DNA from: Desulfallas sp. Bu1-1
GTDB taxonomy: Bacteria; Bacillota; Desulfotomaculia; Desulfotomaculales; Desulfallaceae
DNA length: 64,000 nucleotides
Assembly: GCF_015594625.1 (NCBI RefSeq)
Contig: NZ_JADNRQ010000004.1
Span: forward strand, 148,976 to 212,975
Direction: 5' to 3'
Of the stretch, positions 44,412-54,451 are shown in pieces; position 1 is the first letter of the stretch; each line of letters opens with the position of its first letter. Position numbers and translations under genes: made by a program. Below the pieces are notes generated by a model that worked only from the letters and a program-made list of their open reading frames with translations, was not told the DNA's origin and did not search any database.

Positions 44412-45290
44412 TTGAATTTCCAGGAATTGATTTTGGCCTTGAATACTTTTTGGGCCGGGCAAAATTGCATTATTCAGCAGCCTTACGACGTGGAAAAGGG
44501 TGCCGGGACGATGAATCCCGCCACGTTCCTGCGGGCGCTGGGTCCAGAACCCTGGCGGGTGGCTTACGTGGAGCCTTCCCGGCGGCCCACCGACGGGAGG
44601 TACGGGGAGAATCCCAACCGCCTCCAGCACTATTACCAGTACCAGGTTATCCTGAAGCCGTCGCCCGATGATGTGCTGGACGTTTATCTGGACAGCCTGA
44701 AAGCCATCGGCATTGACCCTAGCAAGCACGATATCCGCTTCGTCGAGGACAACTGGGAGTCGCCCACTCTGGGCGCCTGGGGGCTGGGCTGGGAGGTTTG
44801 GCTGGACGGCATGGAAATCACCCAGTTCACTTATTTTCAGCAGTGCGGCGGCATCGACTGCCGGCCGGTGAGCGCCGAAATCACTTACGGCCTGGAACGC
44901 CTGGCCATGTACATACAGGAAAAGGACAATGTTTTCGATATCGAATGGGTTAACGGTGTAACTTATGGTGACGTGCACCACCGCGGCGAGGTGGAACATT
45001 CCCACTATAATTTTGAAGAAGCCGACACCGGTATGCTGTTCAAGCTGTTCGATATGTACGAGCGGGAAGCCTCCCGGGTGGCCGAAAAAGGCCTGGTACT
45101 GCCCGCTTACGATTATGTTTTGAAGTGTTCCCATACCTTTAATTTACTGGACGCCCGGGGCGCCATCAGCGTTACCGAGCGCACCGGTTTTATCCACCGG
45201 GTGCGCAACCTGGCCAGGATCTGCGCGGAAAAATACGTGGAGCAACGGGAACAAATGGGTTATCCCCTGTTAAAAAAGGAGGGTGCCTGA
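44412..45290 (+). CDS. glyQ: Glycyl-tRNA synthetase alpha subunit
   Basis: This is the catalytic alpha subunit of the tetrameric bacterial glycyl-tRNA synthetase. The 292-residue protein has the class II features [65 protein letters not shown] and [13 protein letters not shown] 44412 follows AAAGGAGGTAGAACAA. The T-box upstream controls it. glyS begins one base after its stop. Confidence 0.96.
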   Translation: MNFQELILALNTFWAGQNCIIQQPYDVEKGAGTMNPATFLRALGPEPWRVAYVEPSRRPTDGRYGENPNRLQHYYQYQVILKPSPDDVLDVYLDSLKAIGIDPSKHDIRFVEDNWESPTLGAWGLGWEVWLDGMEITQFTYFQQCGGIDCRPVSAEITYGLERLAMYIQEKDNVFDIEWVNGVTYGDVHHRGEVEHSHYNFEEADTGMLFKLFDMYEREASRVAEKGLVLPAYDYVLKCSHTFNLLDARGAISVTERTGFIHRVRNLARICAEKYVEQREQMGYPLLKKEGA

Positions 45291-45291
45291 T

Positions 45292-47376
45292 ATGGCGAAG
45301 GATTTTTTGCTGGAAATTGGCGTAGAAGAATTACCGGCCCGTTTTCTGGTTCCGGCGCTGGAGCAGCTACAGGAGTTGGCAGCGAAAGCTCTGCGGGAAA
45401 ACAGGCTGGCTTACGAAGATATTATTTGCTGTGGTACCCCCCGCAGGATTACTGTGTTGGCCCGCGGGGTGGCGGAAAAGCAGGAAGCGCTGGTCCAGGA
45501 GGTCAAGGGCCCGGCGGTAAAAGTGGCTTATAACTCCGGGGGCGAACCGACCCGCGCTGCCTTGGGCTTTGCCAAAAGCCAGGGAGTCAAGGTGGAGGAC
45601 TTGGTGCGCCGGTCGATCGGCCCCGTTGAATATGTTTTTGCCCTGAAAAAGGAAGAGGGAAGACCCGCTGCAGAGGTGCTGCCCGAAGTCGCCCCGGCGT
45701 TGATCGAGGGCCTGCACTTTCCCAAGCCCATGCGCTGGGGCAATCTGGAGGTGCGTTTCGCCCGGCCCATCCGGTGGCTGGCTTGCCTTTACGGCGATGA
45801 TGTGGTGCCGTTCACGCTGGCGGGCCTGGAATCCGGGCGATTTACATACGGCCACCGTTTTCTCGGCGGCGGCAGGCTGGAAATTACGCGGGCCGGTGAT
45901 TACTTCGACGTAATGCGAAAGGCCTTTGTGGTGGTTGATGTGGCCGAACGCCGGGATATGATCCTTAAGCAGGTTAATGAAGCAGCAGCCCGGGAAGGGG
46001 GCGAGGCGGAAATTGATGAGGACCTGCTGGATGAGGTTGCCAATCTGGTGGAATTTCCCACCGCGCTTTGCGGCAGTTTCGACGAAAGGTACCTGGAAAT
46101 GCCCGAGGAAGTGCTGATTACGCCCATGCGGGAGCACCAGCGTTACTTTCCGGTACGCGGGGCAAACGGGCGCCTGCTGCCGCGGTTCGTGGCCGTCAGT
46201 AACAGCGGTTCCGAAAATATTGATACGGTCAGGGCGGGCAACGAAAAGGTGCTCCGGGCCCGTCTTGCCGATGCATCCTTTTTCTGGCAGGAAGACCTCA
46301 AGGCCCCCCTGGAAGGTAAAGTGGAAGGGCTTAAAAAAGTAGTGTTCCAGGAAAGCCTGGGAACGGTGTACGAAAAGGTGCAGCGGATAACTGCGCTGGC
46401 CGGCTATTTATCCGTCCGCCTGGGGGCGAATGCAAAGCAGCGGGCGGATACGCTGCGGGCCGCCCGGTTGGCCAAGGCGGACCTGCTCACCAACATGGTG
46501 TATGAATTTCCGGAACTGCAGGGCGTCATGGGTAGGGAATACGCCCGCCGTTCGGGTGAACCGGAGGGGGTGGCCCTGGCCATCTACGAACATTATCTGC
46601 CCCGCTTTGCGGGGGACGCGCTGCCTTGCACGTTGCCGGGCAAGGTCCTGAGCATTGCCGACAAGATGGACACCCTGGTGGGTTGCTTCGGCGTGGGCAT
46701 AGAGCCAACCGGGTCCCAGGACCCTTACGCGCTCCGGCGCCAGGCCCTGGGGGTCTGCCACATTATTATCGACGGCGGGCTGGTGTTGTCGCTGAAGGAA
46801 ATGATCGGGCGGGCATATAACGGTTACGCGGGACGGGTGGAATTAAAACTGTCGCTGGAACAGGTAACCGCCGCGTTGGAGGAGTTTTTCCGCCAGCGCC
46901 TGCGCGTGCTGTTCATGGACCGGGGGCTGCCCTACGATACCGTGGATGCCGTATTGTCCGCCGGTTTCGACGATATTTCCGGCGCCTGGCTGCGGGCGCA
47001 GGCGCTGGAAGCATTCCGCGCAGATCCCGCCTTTGAGGCGTTGCTTACGGCTTTCACCCGTGCGCATAACTTGAGCCGGAAGGCCGGACACGGCCGGGTG
47101 GATCCCGCGCTGTTCGAGACGGCGGCGGAAGAGGGGTTATACCGGTCCTACCGGGAAATTTCCTCCTCCGCCGGGCCAAGGATCGAGGCCCGGGACTATC
47201 CCGCGGCGCTATCCCTGATTGCCGGGCTTCAAAAACCGGTGGACCGGTTTTTCGAGGATGTCATGGTGATGGTGGAAAATGAGCGGGTCAGGGATAACCG
47301 GTTGGCACTGCTGAAAAATATTGCCCAATTTATTGGTAGTGTGGCAGACTTAAGTAAAATAGTAGTACAAAAATAA
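45292..47376 (+). CDS. glyS: Glycyl-tRNA synthetase beta subunit
   Basis: The beta subunit recognises tRNA-Gly; the 694-residue length is standard. It begins KDFLLEIGVEELPARFL and includes RWGNLEVRFARPIRWL, EEVLITPMREHQRYFPV, and an HD-like segment KADLLTNMVYEFPELQGVMGREYA. The C-terminal anticodon-binding DALR-type region ends the protein. ATG 45292 follows AAAAAGGAGGGTGCCTGAT. It forms an operon with glyQ. Confidence 0.96.
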   Translation: MAKDFLLEIGVEELPARFLVPALEQLQELAAKALRENRLAYEDIICCGTPRRITVLARGVAEKQEALVQEVKGPAVKVAYNSGGEPTRAALGFAKSQGVKVEDLVRRSIGPVEYVFALKKEEGRPAAEVLPEVAPALIEGLHFPKPMRWGNLEVRFARPIRWLACLYGDDVVPFTLAGLESGRFTYGHRFLGGGRLEITRAGDYFDVMRKAFVVVDVAERRDMILKQVNEAAAREGGEAEIDEDLLDEVANLVEFPTALCGSFDERYLEMPEEVLITPMREHQRYFPVRGANGRLLPRFVAVSNSGSENIDTVRAGNEKVLRARLADASFFWQEDLKAPLEGKVEGLKKVVFQESLGTVYEKVQRITALAGYLSVRLGANAKQRADTLRAARLAKADLLTNMVYEFPELQGVMGREYARRSGEPEGVALAIYEHYLPRFAGDALPCTLPGKVLSIADKMDTLVGCFGVGIEPTGSQDPYALRRQALGVCHIIIDGGLVLSLKEMIGRAYNGYAGRVELKLSLEQVTAALEEFFRQRLRVLFMDRGLPYDTVDAVLSAGFDDISGAWLRAQALEAFRADPAFEALLTAFTRAHNLSRKAGHGRVDPALFETAAEEGLYRSYREISSSAGPRIEARDYPAALSLIAGLQKPVDRFFEDVMVMVENERVRDNRLALLKNIAQFIGSVADLSKIVVQK

Positions 47377-47489
47377 GTAAAAATATTTTTTATTGGCTGG
47401 AGGAAATTTAACAGTTCACATATAATATATATTATTTGTGGAGGCAAGTTTAAATAGTATAGCATATTTGCTCTCCAAGGAGCGATGAT

Positions 47490-48131
47490 ATGCAGCTTAC
47501 CCCGAGACAAAAAGCGATTTTGGACATTGTGAAAAAAGAAGGTCCCATCACCGGTGAACAAATCGCCGAGCGTTTGAACCTCACCAGGGCCACCCTGCGG
47601 CCGGACATGGCTATTCTAACCATGTCCGGCATGCTGGAAGCCCGCCCCCGGGTGGGTTATTTCCACAGTGGAAAAAAGCCCGGGCGGGTGCTGGCTGAAA
47701 AATTGCATCGCATCCAGGTGGGTGAGGTTAAATCCGTGCCCGTAGTGGTACCGGAAAAGTGCACCGTCTATGATGCCGTGGTCACCATGTTCATCGAAGA
47801 CGTGGGTACCCTGTTTGTCGTCCGGGAAGGGGGTCTCCTGGAGGGGATCATTTCCCGCAAGGATCTCTTAAAAACCACCCTCGGGGGGCAGGATATTCAT
47901 AAACTTCCCGTAGGAGTAATTATGACCAGAATGCCCAACATTATTTATGCCGAGCCCGATGAATCGGTTCTGGAAGCAGCCCGGAAGCTAATCAGCCACG
48001 AAGTGGACGCCCTGCCCGTGGTGCGGGCGGTTAAGGGTCAAGACGGTTCCACCGGTTACGAGGTGATCGGACGTTTCAGTAAAACCAATATCACAAGGCT
48101 CTTTGTCGAGCTGGGCGAAGGCGATTATTAA
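47490..48131 (+). CDS. ccpN: CcpN-type helix-turn-helix/CBS regulator
   Basis: CcpN in Bacillus represses gluconeogenic genes in response to ATP and pH. The 213-residue protein has an N-terminal winged helix ([50 protein letters not shown]) and two CBS domains ([26 protein letters not shown] and [36 protein letters not shown]). It sits before the PPDK regulatory protein, as in Bacillus (ccpN-yqfL). AAGGAGCGATGAT precedes the ATG. Confidence 0.92.
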   Translation: MQLTPRQKAILDIVKKEGPITGEQIAERLNLTRATLRPDMAILTMSGMLEARPRVGYFHSGKKPGRVLAEKLHRIQVGEVKSVPVVVPEKCTVYDAVVTMFIEDVGTLFVVREGGLLEGIISRKDLLKTTLGGQDIHKLPVGVIMTRMPNIIYAEPDESVLEAARKLISHEVDALPVVRAVKGQDGSTGYEVIGRFSKTNITRLFVELGEGDY

Positions 48132-48135
48132 GGGG

Positions 48136-48981
48136 GTGGTAACCATTTCCGCGGATAATATTCAGTCCAAAACTGTAATTTTTATTATTTCTGATTCCAT
48201 CGGGGAGACGGCGGAACTGGTGGCCCGGGCGGCGGTCAGCCAGTTTAACAGCGGCGGTGTGGAAATCCGCCGGGTGCCTTACGTCAACGATCCTTCGGAA
48301 ATACCTGAGATCCTGGAAGAGGTCAGGCAGTATCGTAGCTTGATTGCTTATACGCTGGTGCTGCCCGAACTAAGGGAAGCCCTCACCAGGGAAGCGGAAA
48401 AATACAACATTATGACCGTCGATATCATGACGCCCATGTTGGACGCGCTGACTAGGCTGAACGGGCGGCAGCCGAAGCTGGAACCAGGACTGGTACGCAA
48501 GATGGACCAGGAATATTTTCGCAAGGTGGAAGCCATTGAATTTGCCGTGAAATATGACGACGGCAAAGACCCCCGGGGTATTGTACGGGCGGATCTTGTG
48601 GTCATTGGCGTCAGCCGCACTTCCAAAACGCCCCTGTGCATGTACCTGGCGCACAAGCGCATCAAGGCGGCCAACGTACCGCTGGTGCCGGAAGTATCCC
48701 CGCCCGAGGAAATATTTAGTTTGCCCCCGCACAGGTTGATCGGATTGACCATTCGTCCAAGTTTGCTGAACGAAATCAGGCGTGAACGGTTGAAGTCCCT
48801 TGGCCTTACTTCCAATGCCGATTACGCCAGCATGGAAAGAATATTAAAAGAGCTTGAATACGCGGAAAGCGTGATGAGAAAAGCCGGCTGCTCGGTAATT
48901 GACGTTTCCAACAAGGCAGTCGAGGAAACTGCCAGCAGGGTGCTGGAAATATACTACAGGGGGGAAAGGCATGGCAGATAA
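48136..48981 (+). CDS. Pyruvate, phosphate dikinase/PEP synthase regulatory protein
   Basis: This bifunctional enzyme (DUF299, YqfL/PpsR type) inactivates PPDK by ADP-dependent phosphorylation and reactivates it by pyrophosphate-forming dephosphorylation. The P-loop is [17 protein letters not shown], with [21 protein letters not shown] at the N-terminus. The start is uncertain. GTG 48136 lies within AAGGGGGTGG, and an ATT at 48145 would have ideal spacing from it. A far-upstream ATG inside ccpN seems unlikely. Its target ppdK follows and overlaps by 11 bases. Confidence 0.92.
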   Translation: MVTISADNIQSKTVIFIISDSIGETAELVARAAVSQFNSGGVEIRRVPYVNDPSEIPEILEEVRQYRSLIAYTLVLPELREALTREAEKYNIMTVDIMTPMLDALTRLNGRQPKLEPGLVRKMDQEYFRKVEAIEFAVKYDDGKDPRGIVRADLVVIGVSRTSKTPLCMYLAHKRIKAANVPLVPEVSPPEEIFSLPPHRLIGLTIRPSLLNEIRRERLKSLGLTSNADYASMERILKELEYAESVMRKAGCSVIDVSNKAVEETASRVLEIYYRGERHGR

Positions 48982-51616
48982 AAAATGGGTTTACACGTTT
49001 GAAGAGGGCCGTGCGGATATGAAGGACCAACTCGGCGGCAAGGGCGCCAACCTGGCTGAAATGACCAATATCGGGTTACCCGTTCCTCCGGGCATCATTA
49101 TCACCACCGAGGCCTGTAACCAGTTTTACCTGGAAGGAAAACAGTTTCCGCCCGGTTTGGAAGACCAGGTGCGCGAGTACATAAAAATATTGGAGGAAAA
49201 AACCGGTAAGAGGTTTGGCGATCCCGCAAACCCGCTGCTGGTTAGCGTGCGTTCCGGCGCGCCCATTTCCATGCCCGGAATGATGGATACCGTACTTAAC
49301 CTCGGTCTGAACGACGATACCGTGGAAGGACTGGCCGCCGCCGCCAACGACCGCCGGTTTGCCATGGATTGCTATCGCCGGTTTTTAAATATGTTCGGTG
49401 ATGTGGTGCTTGGGATCGAACATGTCAAGTTTGAACGTATTCTCGAAACCCAGAAAGACCAGGCCGGCGTCAAATTCGACAACCAGTTGACTGCCGGGCA
49501 ATGGCAGGTTGTGGTGGAAGAATATAAGAAATTAATTGAACGGGAAACCGGACGCCCGTTTCCCCAGGATCCCATGGAGCAGCTGTTCAAGGCAATTTAC
49601 GCTGTTTTTAACTCCTGGAATACCGACCGGGCCATCGTTTACCGCAAGGTGAACAAGATCCCCGACGATCTGGGCACCGCGGTTAATATCCAGGTGATGG
49701 CCTTCGGCAACCTGGGCAACGATTGCGGCACCGGGGTGGCTTTTACCAGAAATCCATCCACCGGCGCCAATGAACTTTACGGTGAATACCTGATTAACGC
49801 CCAGGGCGAGGATGTGGTGGCCGGAATCAGGACTCCGCAACCCATTGCCACCCTCAAGGAAGAAATGCCCGGTGTCTACCAGCAGTTTGTGGAAACGTGC
49901 CGGTTGTTGGAAAAACACTACCGGAACATGCAGGACATTGAATTTACCATTGAGCGGGGTAAGTTGTTCATTCTGCAAACCCGCAACGGCAAGCGCACCG
50001 CCCAGGCGGCCATCAAGATCGCCGTGGACATGGTGAACGAGGGGCTGATTACCCGGGAAGAGGCTGTGATGCGGGTGGAAGCGGCCCAGCTGGACCACCT
50101 TTTGCACCGGCGCATTGACCCCAACGTCAAGCTGGAGGTGATCGCCAGGGGCCTGCCCGCTTCACCGGGCGCCGCCAGCGGCAAAGTGGTGTTTGAGGCG
50201 GACGAGGCCGAAAAGATGGGCCAGGAAGGCCACAAAGTGATCATGGTGCGCACCGAAACCACGCCGGATGATATTCACGGCATCGTACAAGCCCAGGGCA
50301 TTCTTACCTCCCGGGGCGGCATGACCAGCCACGCCGCCGTGGTGGCCAGGGGTATGGGCAAGCCGTGCGTTTGCGGTTGCGAGGCCATTCGTATCGACTA
50401 TGACAAGGAAGAATTTTCCGTTAATGGGTTGATCATTAAGAAAGGCGACATTATTTCCATTGACGGCGGCACCGGCCAGGTAATTCTGGGCGAGGTGCCC
50501 ATGATCGACCCCGAACTGAGCGTAGAATTTCAGCAATTGCTGGAATGGGCCGACGAAATCCGGACCCTGGGCGTTAGGGCCAACGCCGATACGCCGGCGG
50601 ACGCCGCCAAAGCGCGGGAATTCGGGGCTGAAGGTATCGGGCTCACCCGTACCGAGCACATGTTTATGGCCCAGGACCGCCTGCCGATTGTGCAGCAGAT
50701 GATCCTGGCCGGCACCGACGAAGAAAGAAACGCGGTCCTGGAGAAACTGTTGCCCATGCAGGAGGAAGATTTCTACGGCATCCTGAAAGCTATGGAAGGC
50801 CTGCCGGTGACCATACGTTTACTTGACCCGCCGTTGCACGAGTTTTTGCCCAACGCCGAAGAATTAATGGTGGAAATCACCAGGCTGCGCCTCACCAGCG
50901 GCGATCCCGGGGAACTACAGCGCCAGGAAGAATTGTTAAAAAAGGTGCGCGCGCTGTCGGAATTCAACCCCATGTTGGGGCACCGCGGATGCCGTCTTGG
51001 GATAACTTTCCCGGCTGTGTATGCCATGCAGGCCAGGGCGATTTTCCGGGCTGTGGCCCGGCTGGTGCGGGAAGGCTACACCGTAATTCCCGAGGTGGAG
51101 ATACCGCTTGTCATTGAGGTGAACGAGCTGGCGTTCCTGCGCCGCGTGGTGGAGCAGGAGGCCGATAAGGTGATGCAGGAAACCGGGGTGGAATTTGAAT
51201 ATACCGTGGGTACCATGATCGAAGTGCCGCGTGCGGCGCTTCTGGCGGATGAAATCGCGGGTGAAGCTGATTTCTTCTCCTTCGGTACCAACGATTTAAC
51301 TCAAACCACGCTGGGGTTCAGCCGGGATGACGCCGAGGGTAAATTCCTGCAGGAATACGTGCAGAAAAAAATACTCCCCGATAACCCCTTCATGGTTCTG
51401 GACCGCAAGGGTGTGGGCAAACTGATGGAAACGGCGGTACGTCTGGGCCGGAGCGTTAACCCCGATATGCTCATCGGCATCTGCGGTGAGCACGGAGGTG
51501 AACCGTCGTCGATAGAGTTCTGCCACCTGGTGGGGTTGAATTACGTGAGTTGCTCGCCTTTCCGGGTTCCCGTCGCCAGGCTGGCGGCAGCCCAAGCCAA
51601 AGTTAAAAACGGGTAA
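48971..51616 (+). CDS. ppdK: Pyruvate, phosphate dikinase
   Basis: PPDK interconverts PEP, AMP and PPi with pyruvate, ATP and Pi, serving glycolysis or gluconeogenesis in anaerobes. The 881-residue protein has the N-terminal ATP-grasp part ([38 protein letters not shown]) and the swivelling His domain with [21 protein letters not shown]. The PEP/pyruvate barrel follows ([40 protein letters not shown]). ATG 48971 follows GGGGGGAAAGGC. It is regulated by the preceding gene product. Confidence 0.97.
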   Translation: MADKKWVYTFEEGRADMKDQLGGKGANLAEMTNIGLPVPPGIIITTEACNQFYLEGKQFPPGLEDQVREYIKILEEKTGKRFGDPANPLLVSVRSGAPISMPGMMDTVLNLGLNDDTVEGLAAAANDRRFAMDCYRRFLNMFGDVVLGIEHVKFERILETQKDQAGVKFDNQLTAGQWQVVVEEYKKLIERETGRPFPQDPMEQLFKAIYAVFNSWNTDRAIVYRKVNKIPDDLGTAVNIQVMAFGNLGNDCGTGVAFTRNPSTGANELYGEYLINAQGEDVVAGIRTPQPIATLKEEMPGVYQQFVETCRLLEKHYRNMQDIEFTIERGKLFILQTRNGKRTAQAAIKIAVDMVNEGLITREEAVMRVEAAQLDHLLHRRIDPNVKLEVIARGLPASPGAASGKVVFEADEAEKMGQEGHKVIMVRTETTPDDIHGIVQAQGILTSRGGMTSHAAVVARGMGKPCVCGCEAIRIDYDKEEFSVNGLIIKKGDIISIDGGTGQVILGEVPMIDPELSVEFQQLLEWADEIRTLGVRANADTPADAAKAREFGAEGIGLTRTEHMFMAQDRLPIVQQMILAGTDEERNAVLEKLLPMQEEDFYGILKAMEGLPVTIRLLDPPLHEFLPNAEELMVEITRLRLTSGDPGELQRQEELLKKVRALSEFNPMLGHRGCRLGITFPAVYAMQARAIFRAVARLVREGYTVIPEVEIPLVIEVNELAFLRRVVEQEADKVMQETGVEFEYTVGTMIEVPRAALLADEIAGEADFFSFGTNDLTQTTLGFSRDDAEGKFLQEYVQKKILPDNPFMVLDRKGVGKLMETAVRLGRSVNPDMLIGICGEHGGEPSSIEFCHLVGLNYVSCSPFRVPVARLAAAQAKVKNG

Positions 51617-51619
51617 GCG

Positions 51620-51650
51620 GAGAGGGCTATCCCGCCCTCTCTTAAATTTT
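51620..51650 (+). terminator. Terminator after ppdK
   Basis: GAGAGGGC and GCCCTCTC form an 8-bp stem with a 6-base loop, followed by TTAAATTTTTATT. Confidence 0.75.
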
Positions 51651-51742
51651 TATTAAATATTTGTTAATAAACAGGAAATAGGGAAAAAAATATAGAAATA
51701 AATGTAACCCACAAAACAAATTTTTATTCTATTCGGGCTGGT

Positions 51743-52327
51743 GTGCGGGTGCAGCAAAAACGCCTGTTTTGGGCTATCAATTTACCTGATGAATTAAAAA
51801 GAAAATTTTTCGGTATCCAATCGTGGTTGCGCGAAGTGCCTGCCGATGTTAAATGGGTGGAACAGCATAATTTGCACCTGACGGTAAAATTCCTGGGTGA
51901 AGTGGAGGCCGGTCTTATTGACGATATTACCCGGGCTGTTGAGGAATCTGTTGCCGGCTCCGGCGAGTTTATCCTGGAATTCGCGGATATCGGCTTTTTC
52001 CCGGGCCCGCAACGCCCCCGGGTAATCTGGGTCGGCGTCCGGGGCGAGGTGCAAAAATTCCGCCTCCTTCACGACAGGGTGGAAGAAAGCATGGCCCGGC
52101 TTGGTTTCGCTTCCGAGGGTGCCCGGTTTTCCTCCCACCTGACCCTGGGCCGGTTGCGCTCGCCCCGGGGCGCCAGGGAACTGGTAAGCAAAGCGCGTGC
52201 CATCGCCGGGGAATCCGGTGTAATCGGCAGGGTACGGGTTGCCGCCGTGGACCTGGTGGAAAGCAGGCTTACCCGCACGGGACCGTTGTATTCGGTGCTG
52301 GCCACATTGAAGTTATTAAAGGTATAA
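51743..52327 (+). CDS. thpR: RNA 2',3'-cyclic phosphodiesterase (ThpR/LigT)
   Basis: This 2H-phosphoesterase opens 2',3'-cyclic phosphates and can ligate tRNA halves in vitro. Its two HxT motifs are HLTV near residue 46 and HLTL near residue 130, with LFWAINLP at the start. The 194-residue length is typical. GTG 51743 and GTG 51749 are both possible; neither has a strong ribosome site. It stands alone between a terminator and repeat copy 5. Confidence 0.9.
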   Translation: MRVQQKRLFWAINLPDELKRKFFGIQSWLREVPADVKWVEQHNLHLTVKFLGEVEAGLIDDITRAVEESVAGSGEFILEFADIGFFPGPQRPRVIWVGVRGEVQKFRLLHDRVEESMARLGFASEGARFSSHLTLGRLRSPRGARELVSKARAIAGESGVIGRVRVAAVDLVESRLTRTGPLYSVLATLKLLKV

Positions 52328-52448
52328 ATTATTTGGGGGAGCATAAATTGTATAAATCCCCAAGTTATTATCATAAAGAAAAATATTGACTTACCGGAAA
52401 CTCTTTAGTTGTAAAAATTGATTTAACTGCAAAAACACCACAACGGCA

Positions 52449-52567
52449 GGCGGTCCGGTGGTTTTCTGGAGCGAACGGAGCACTGTGCGGTGCTTAACCC
52501 GTCATGGCTCCAGAGCTTGATCACCGGACCGCCAGATACAAGTACCGGTTTTTGCAGCAAAATCAAA
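52449..52567. repeat. Structured dispersed repeat, copy 5 (short form)
   Basis: GGCGGTCCGGTG (52449) pairs perfectly with CACCGGACCGCC (52522-52533). Compared with the other copies both strands have changed together, so pairing is kept. The left block (TTTTCTGGAGCGAACGGAGCA) and the CCCGTCATGGCTC hairpin are present. The large right-hand hairpin and the GTAAAATTGCG block are deleted. The tail AGATACAAGTACCGGTTTTTGC is intact. Confidence 0.8.
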
Positions 52568-52607
52568 CCGTGTTTTCGTGCGCACTATGTTGGGAAAGGG
52601 GATTTAT

Positions 52608-53222
52608 ATGTTAATTGTAGCCATCAACGGTAGTCCCGACCCGGAAGGGAATACCGCGTTTTTACTCCGGGCCGCGTTGGAAGAGATCAACAATGCGGGG
52701 GCCGAAGGACATTTCATCCAGGTTTCCGAAATCATGGGCAGGATGAAGGCGCCTTTCTGCCTGGCGTGTTCCAATCCTTGCGAAGGCAAGTGTTTTCGGG
52801 GAACCGCCCTGGAAGAAGCCTTCGGCATATTGAGACGGTGTGATGGTATTATTATGGGCAGCCCTGTATATTTTTGCACCGTTTCCGCCCAGATCAAAGC
52901 TTTTTGGGATAAGACCCGGGCGCTGCGCAAGGACAAGGCGCTTTTGAACGTTGTCGGGGGTGCCCTGGCGGTCGGCGCGGCCCGTTTTGGCGGACAGGAA
53001 ACCACCGTACGGGCCCTGCAGGATATGATGCTTTGTCAGGGCATGACTGTTATAGGTGACGGGTTTATTGATGACGATGCCGGGCATCAGGGTGCCTGTG
53101 CCCAGCGTTTTGCTAAGGATGACCAGAACGGGATAACGCGGTCCCGGATTCTGGCGCGGCGGGTTCTGGAAGTGGCGCGGGCCACGGTGGACCTGCGCGC
53201 GCACCGGACGCAGGGCAAGTAA
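52608..53222 (+). CDS. Flavodoxin-family NAD(P)H-dependent FMN reductase-like protein
   Basis: This 204-residue flavodoxin-fold protein begins VAINGSPDPEGNTAFLLRAAL, the FMN phosphate loop, and has GIIMGSPVYFCTVSAQIKAFWDKT near the middle. A cysteine cluster, CLACSNPCEGKCF, follows the first third; iron-sulfur flavoproteins carry a related compact cysteine motif, but the spacing is not exactly theirs. Substrate is unknown. ATG 52608 follows GGGAAAGGGGATTTAT. Confidence 0.8.
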   Translation: MLIVAINGSPDPEGNTAFLLRAALEEINNAGAEGHFIQVSEIMGRMKAPFCLACSNPCEGKCFRGTALEEAFGILRRCDGIIMGSPVYFCTVSAQIKAFWDKTRALRKDKALLNVVGGALAVGAARFGGQETTVRALQDMMLCQGMTVIGDGFIDDDAGHQGACAQRFAKDDQNGITRSRILARRVLEVARATVDLRAHRTQGK

Positions 53223-53233
53223 CTATTGCCCCC

Positions 53234-53266
53234 ACCCCCGCTGGTTCACCACCGGGGGTTTTTTAT
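53234..53266 (+). terminator. Terminator after the flavodoxin-family gene
   Basis: ACCCCCG pairs with CGGGGGT around a GGTTCACC-containing loop, followed by TTTTTTATT. Confidence 0.85.
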
Positions 53267-53280
53267 TAAGCAGTAAAGGG

Positions 53281-54303
53281 GTGGTGGCCAGGGTGAATGT
53301 CCGCCTGCATACCGAGGCGATGGAAGAGCAATACCTGTCTCCTTTGGCCGCGCGCAGCAGCAGGTCGGTTGGACGCATGCGCCCCGAGGAGCCTTGTGAG
53401 ATCAGGACGGCTTTTCAACGCGACCGCGACCGGATTATCCATTCCAAGGCGTTTCGCCGCTTGAAGCACAAAACCCAGGTATTCATTATTCCCGAGGGAG
53501 ACCATTATCGTACCAGGCTGACCCATACCCTGGAGGTGGCTCAGATCGCCAGGACGGTGGCCCGGGCTTTGCGTCTGAATGAGGACCTTGCCGAGGCCAT
53601 TGCCCTTGGACATGACCTAGGCCACACTCCGTTTGGCCACGCCGGGGAAAGCGCCCTGAACGAGGTGATGCCGGGCGGTTTTAAACACAACCAGCAGAGC
53701 TTGCGGGTGGTGGATGAACTGGAGGGCGGGCGGGGGTTGAACTTAACCGGGGAAGTACGCGACGGCATCTTGAATCACACAGGCCCCGGTCTCCCGTTAA
53801 CCCTGGAAGGGCAAATTGTAAAGATAGCCGACCGGGTGGCCTACATCAATCATGATATCGATGACGCCATCAGGGGAGGCATCCTGAAAATCGAAAACTT
53901 GCCCGCCATTTGCCTGGAAATACTGGGTAAGGAACACCGCACCCGGATTAATAATATGGTGGTGGACCTGATTGAAAACAGCCGGGACAAACCGTTGATC
54001 AGAATGAGCGATAGGGTGTGGGAAGCCACCGACAAGCTGCGGGAATTCCTTTTCGAACGGGTATATATAGATTCCGAGGCCAAGAGTGAGGAAGGCAAGG
54101 CCCGCCACGTGGTCCAATTCCTGTTTGAGTACTGGACCAAACACCCGGAAAACTTGCCCGCGGAACACCGCAACAGGTCGGAACTGGTGGGGGTGGAACG
54201 GGCGGTGTGCGATTATATTGCCGGTATGACCGATCGTTACGCCATCGCCCAGTTCAAGTCGTTGTTCATACCGCGATCTTTTGCCATCCCCGACAGCGGC
54301 TGA
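53281..54303 (+). CDS. dgt: dGTP triphosphohydrolase-type HD protein
   Basis: The enzyme hydrolyses dNTPs to nucleosides and triphosphate. The 340-residue protein has RTAFQRDRDRIIHSKAFRRLKHKTQVF, HTLEVAQIARTVARAL, and the HD motif ALGHDLGHTPFGHAGE. It fits the shorter Firmicute type rather than E. coli Dgt. Several GTG codons (53281, 53284, 53293) follow AAAGGGG; the exact start is uncertain. It stands before dnaG-sigA as in many clostridia. Confidence 0.92.
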   Translation: MVARVNVRLHTEAMEEQYLSPLAARSSRSVGRMRPEEPCEIRTAFQRDRDRIIHSKAFRRLKHKTQVFIIPEGDHYRTRLTHTLEVAQIARTVARALRLNEDLAEAIALGHDLGHTPFGHAGESALNEVMPGGFKHNQQSLRVVDELEGGRGLNLTGEVRDGILNHTGPGLPLTLEGQIVKIADRVAYINHDIDDAIRGGILKIENLPAICLEILGKEHRTRINNMVVDLIENSRDKPLIRMSDRVWEATDKLREFLFERVYIDSEAKSEEGKARHVVQFLFEYWTKHPENLPAEHRNRSELVGVERAVCDYIAGMTDRYAIAQFKSLFIPRSFAIPDSG

Positions 54304-54451
54304 ACAAAAAATGTCGAACCCGGAAGGATAATTTTTAGTGTTAGCGAATAAATGTTAAACAGTTAATATATTCGGCTGAATCAGTCACATGGTAATTCCA
54401 ACTGGTTCAGTGGTTTGATTATGAAGCACCGGGCAGTTGGAAGGTGATACG

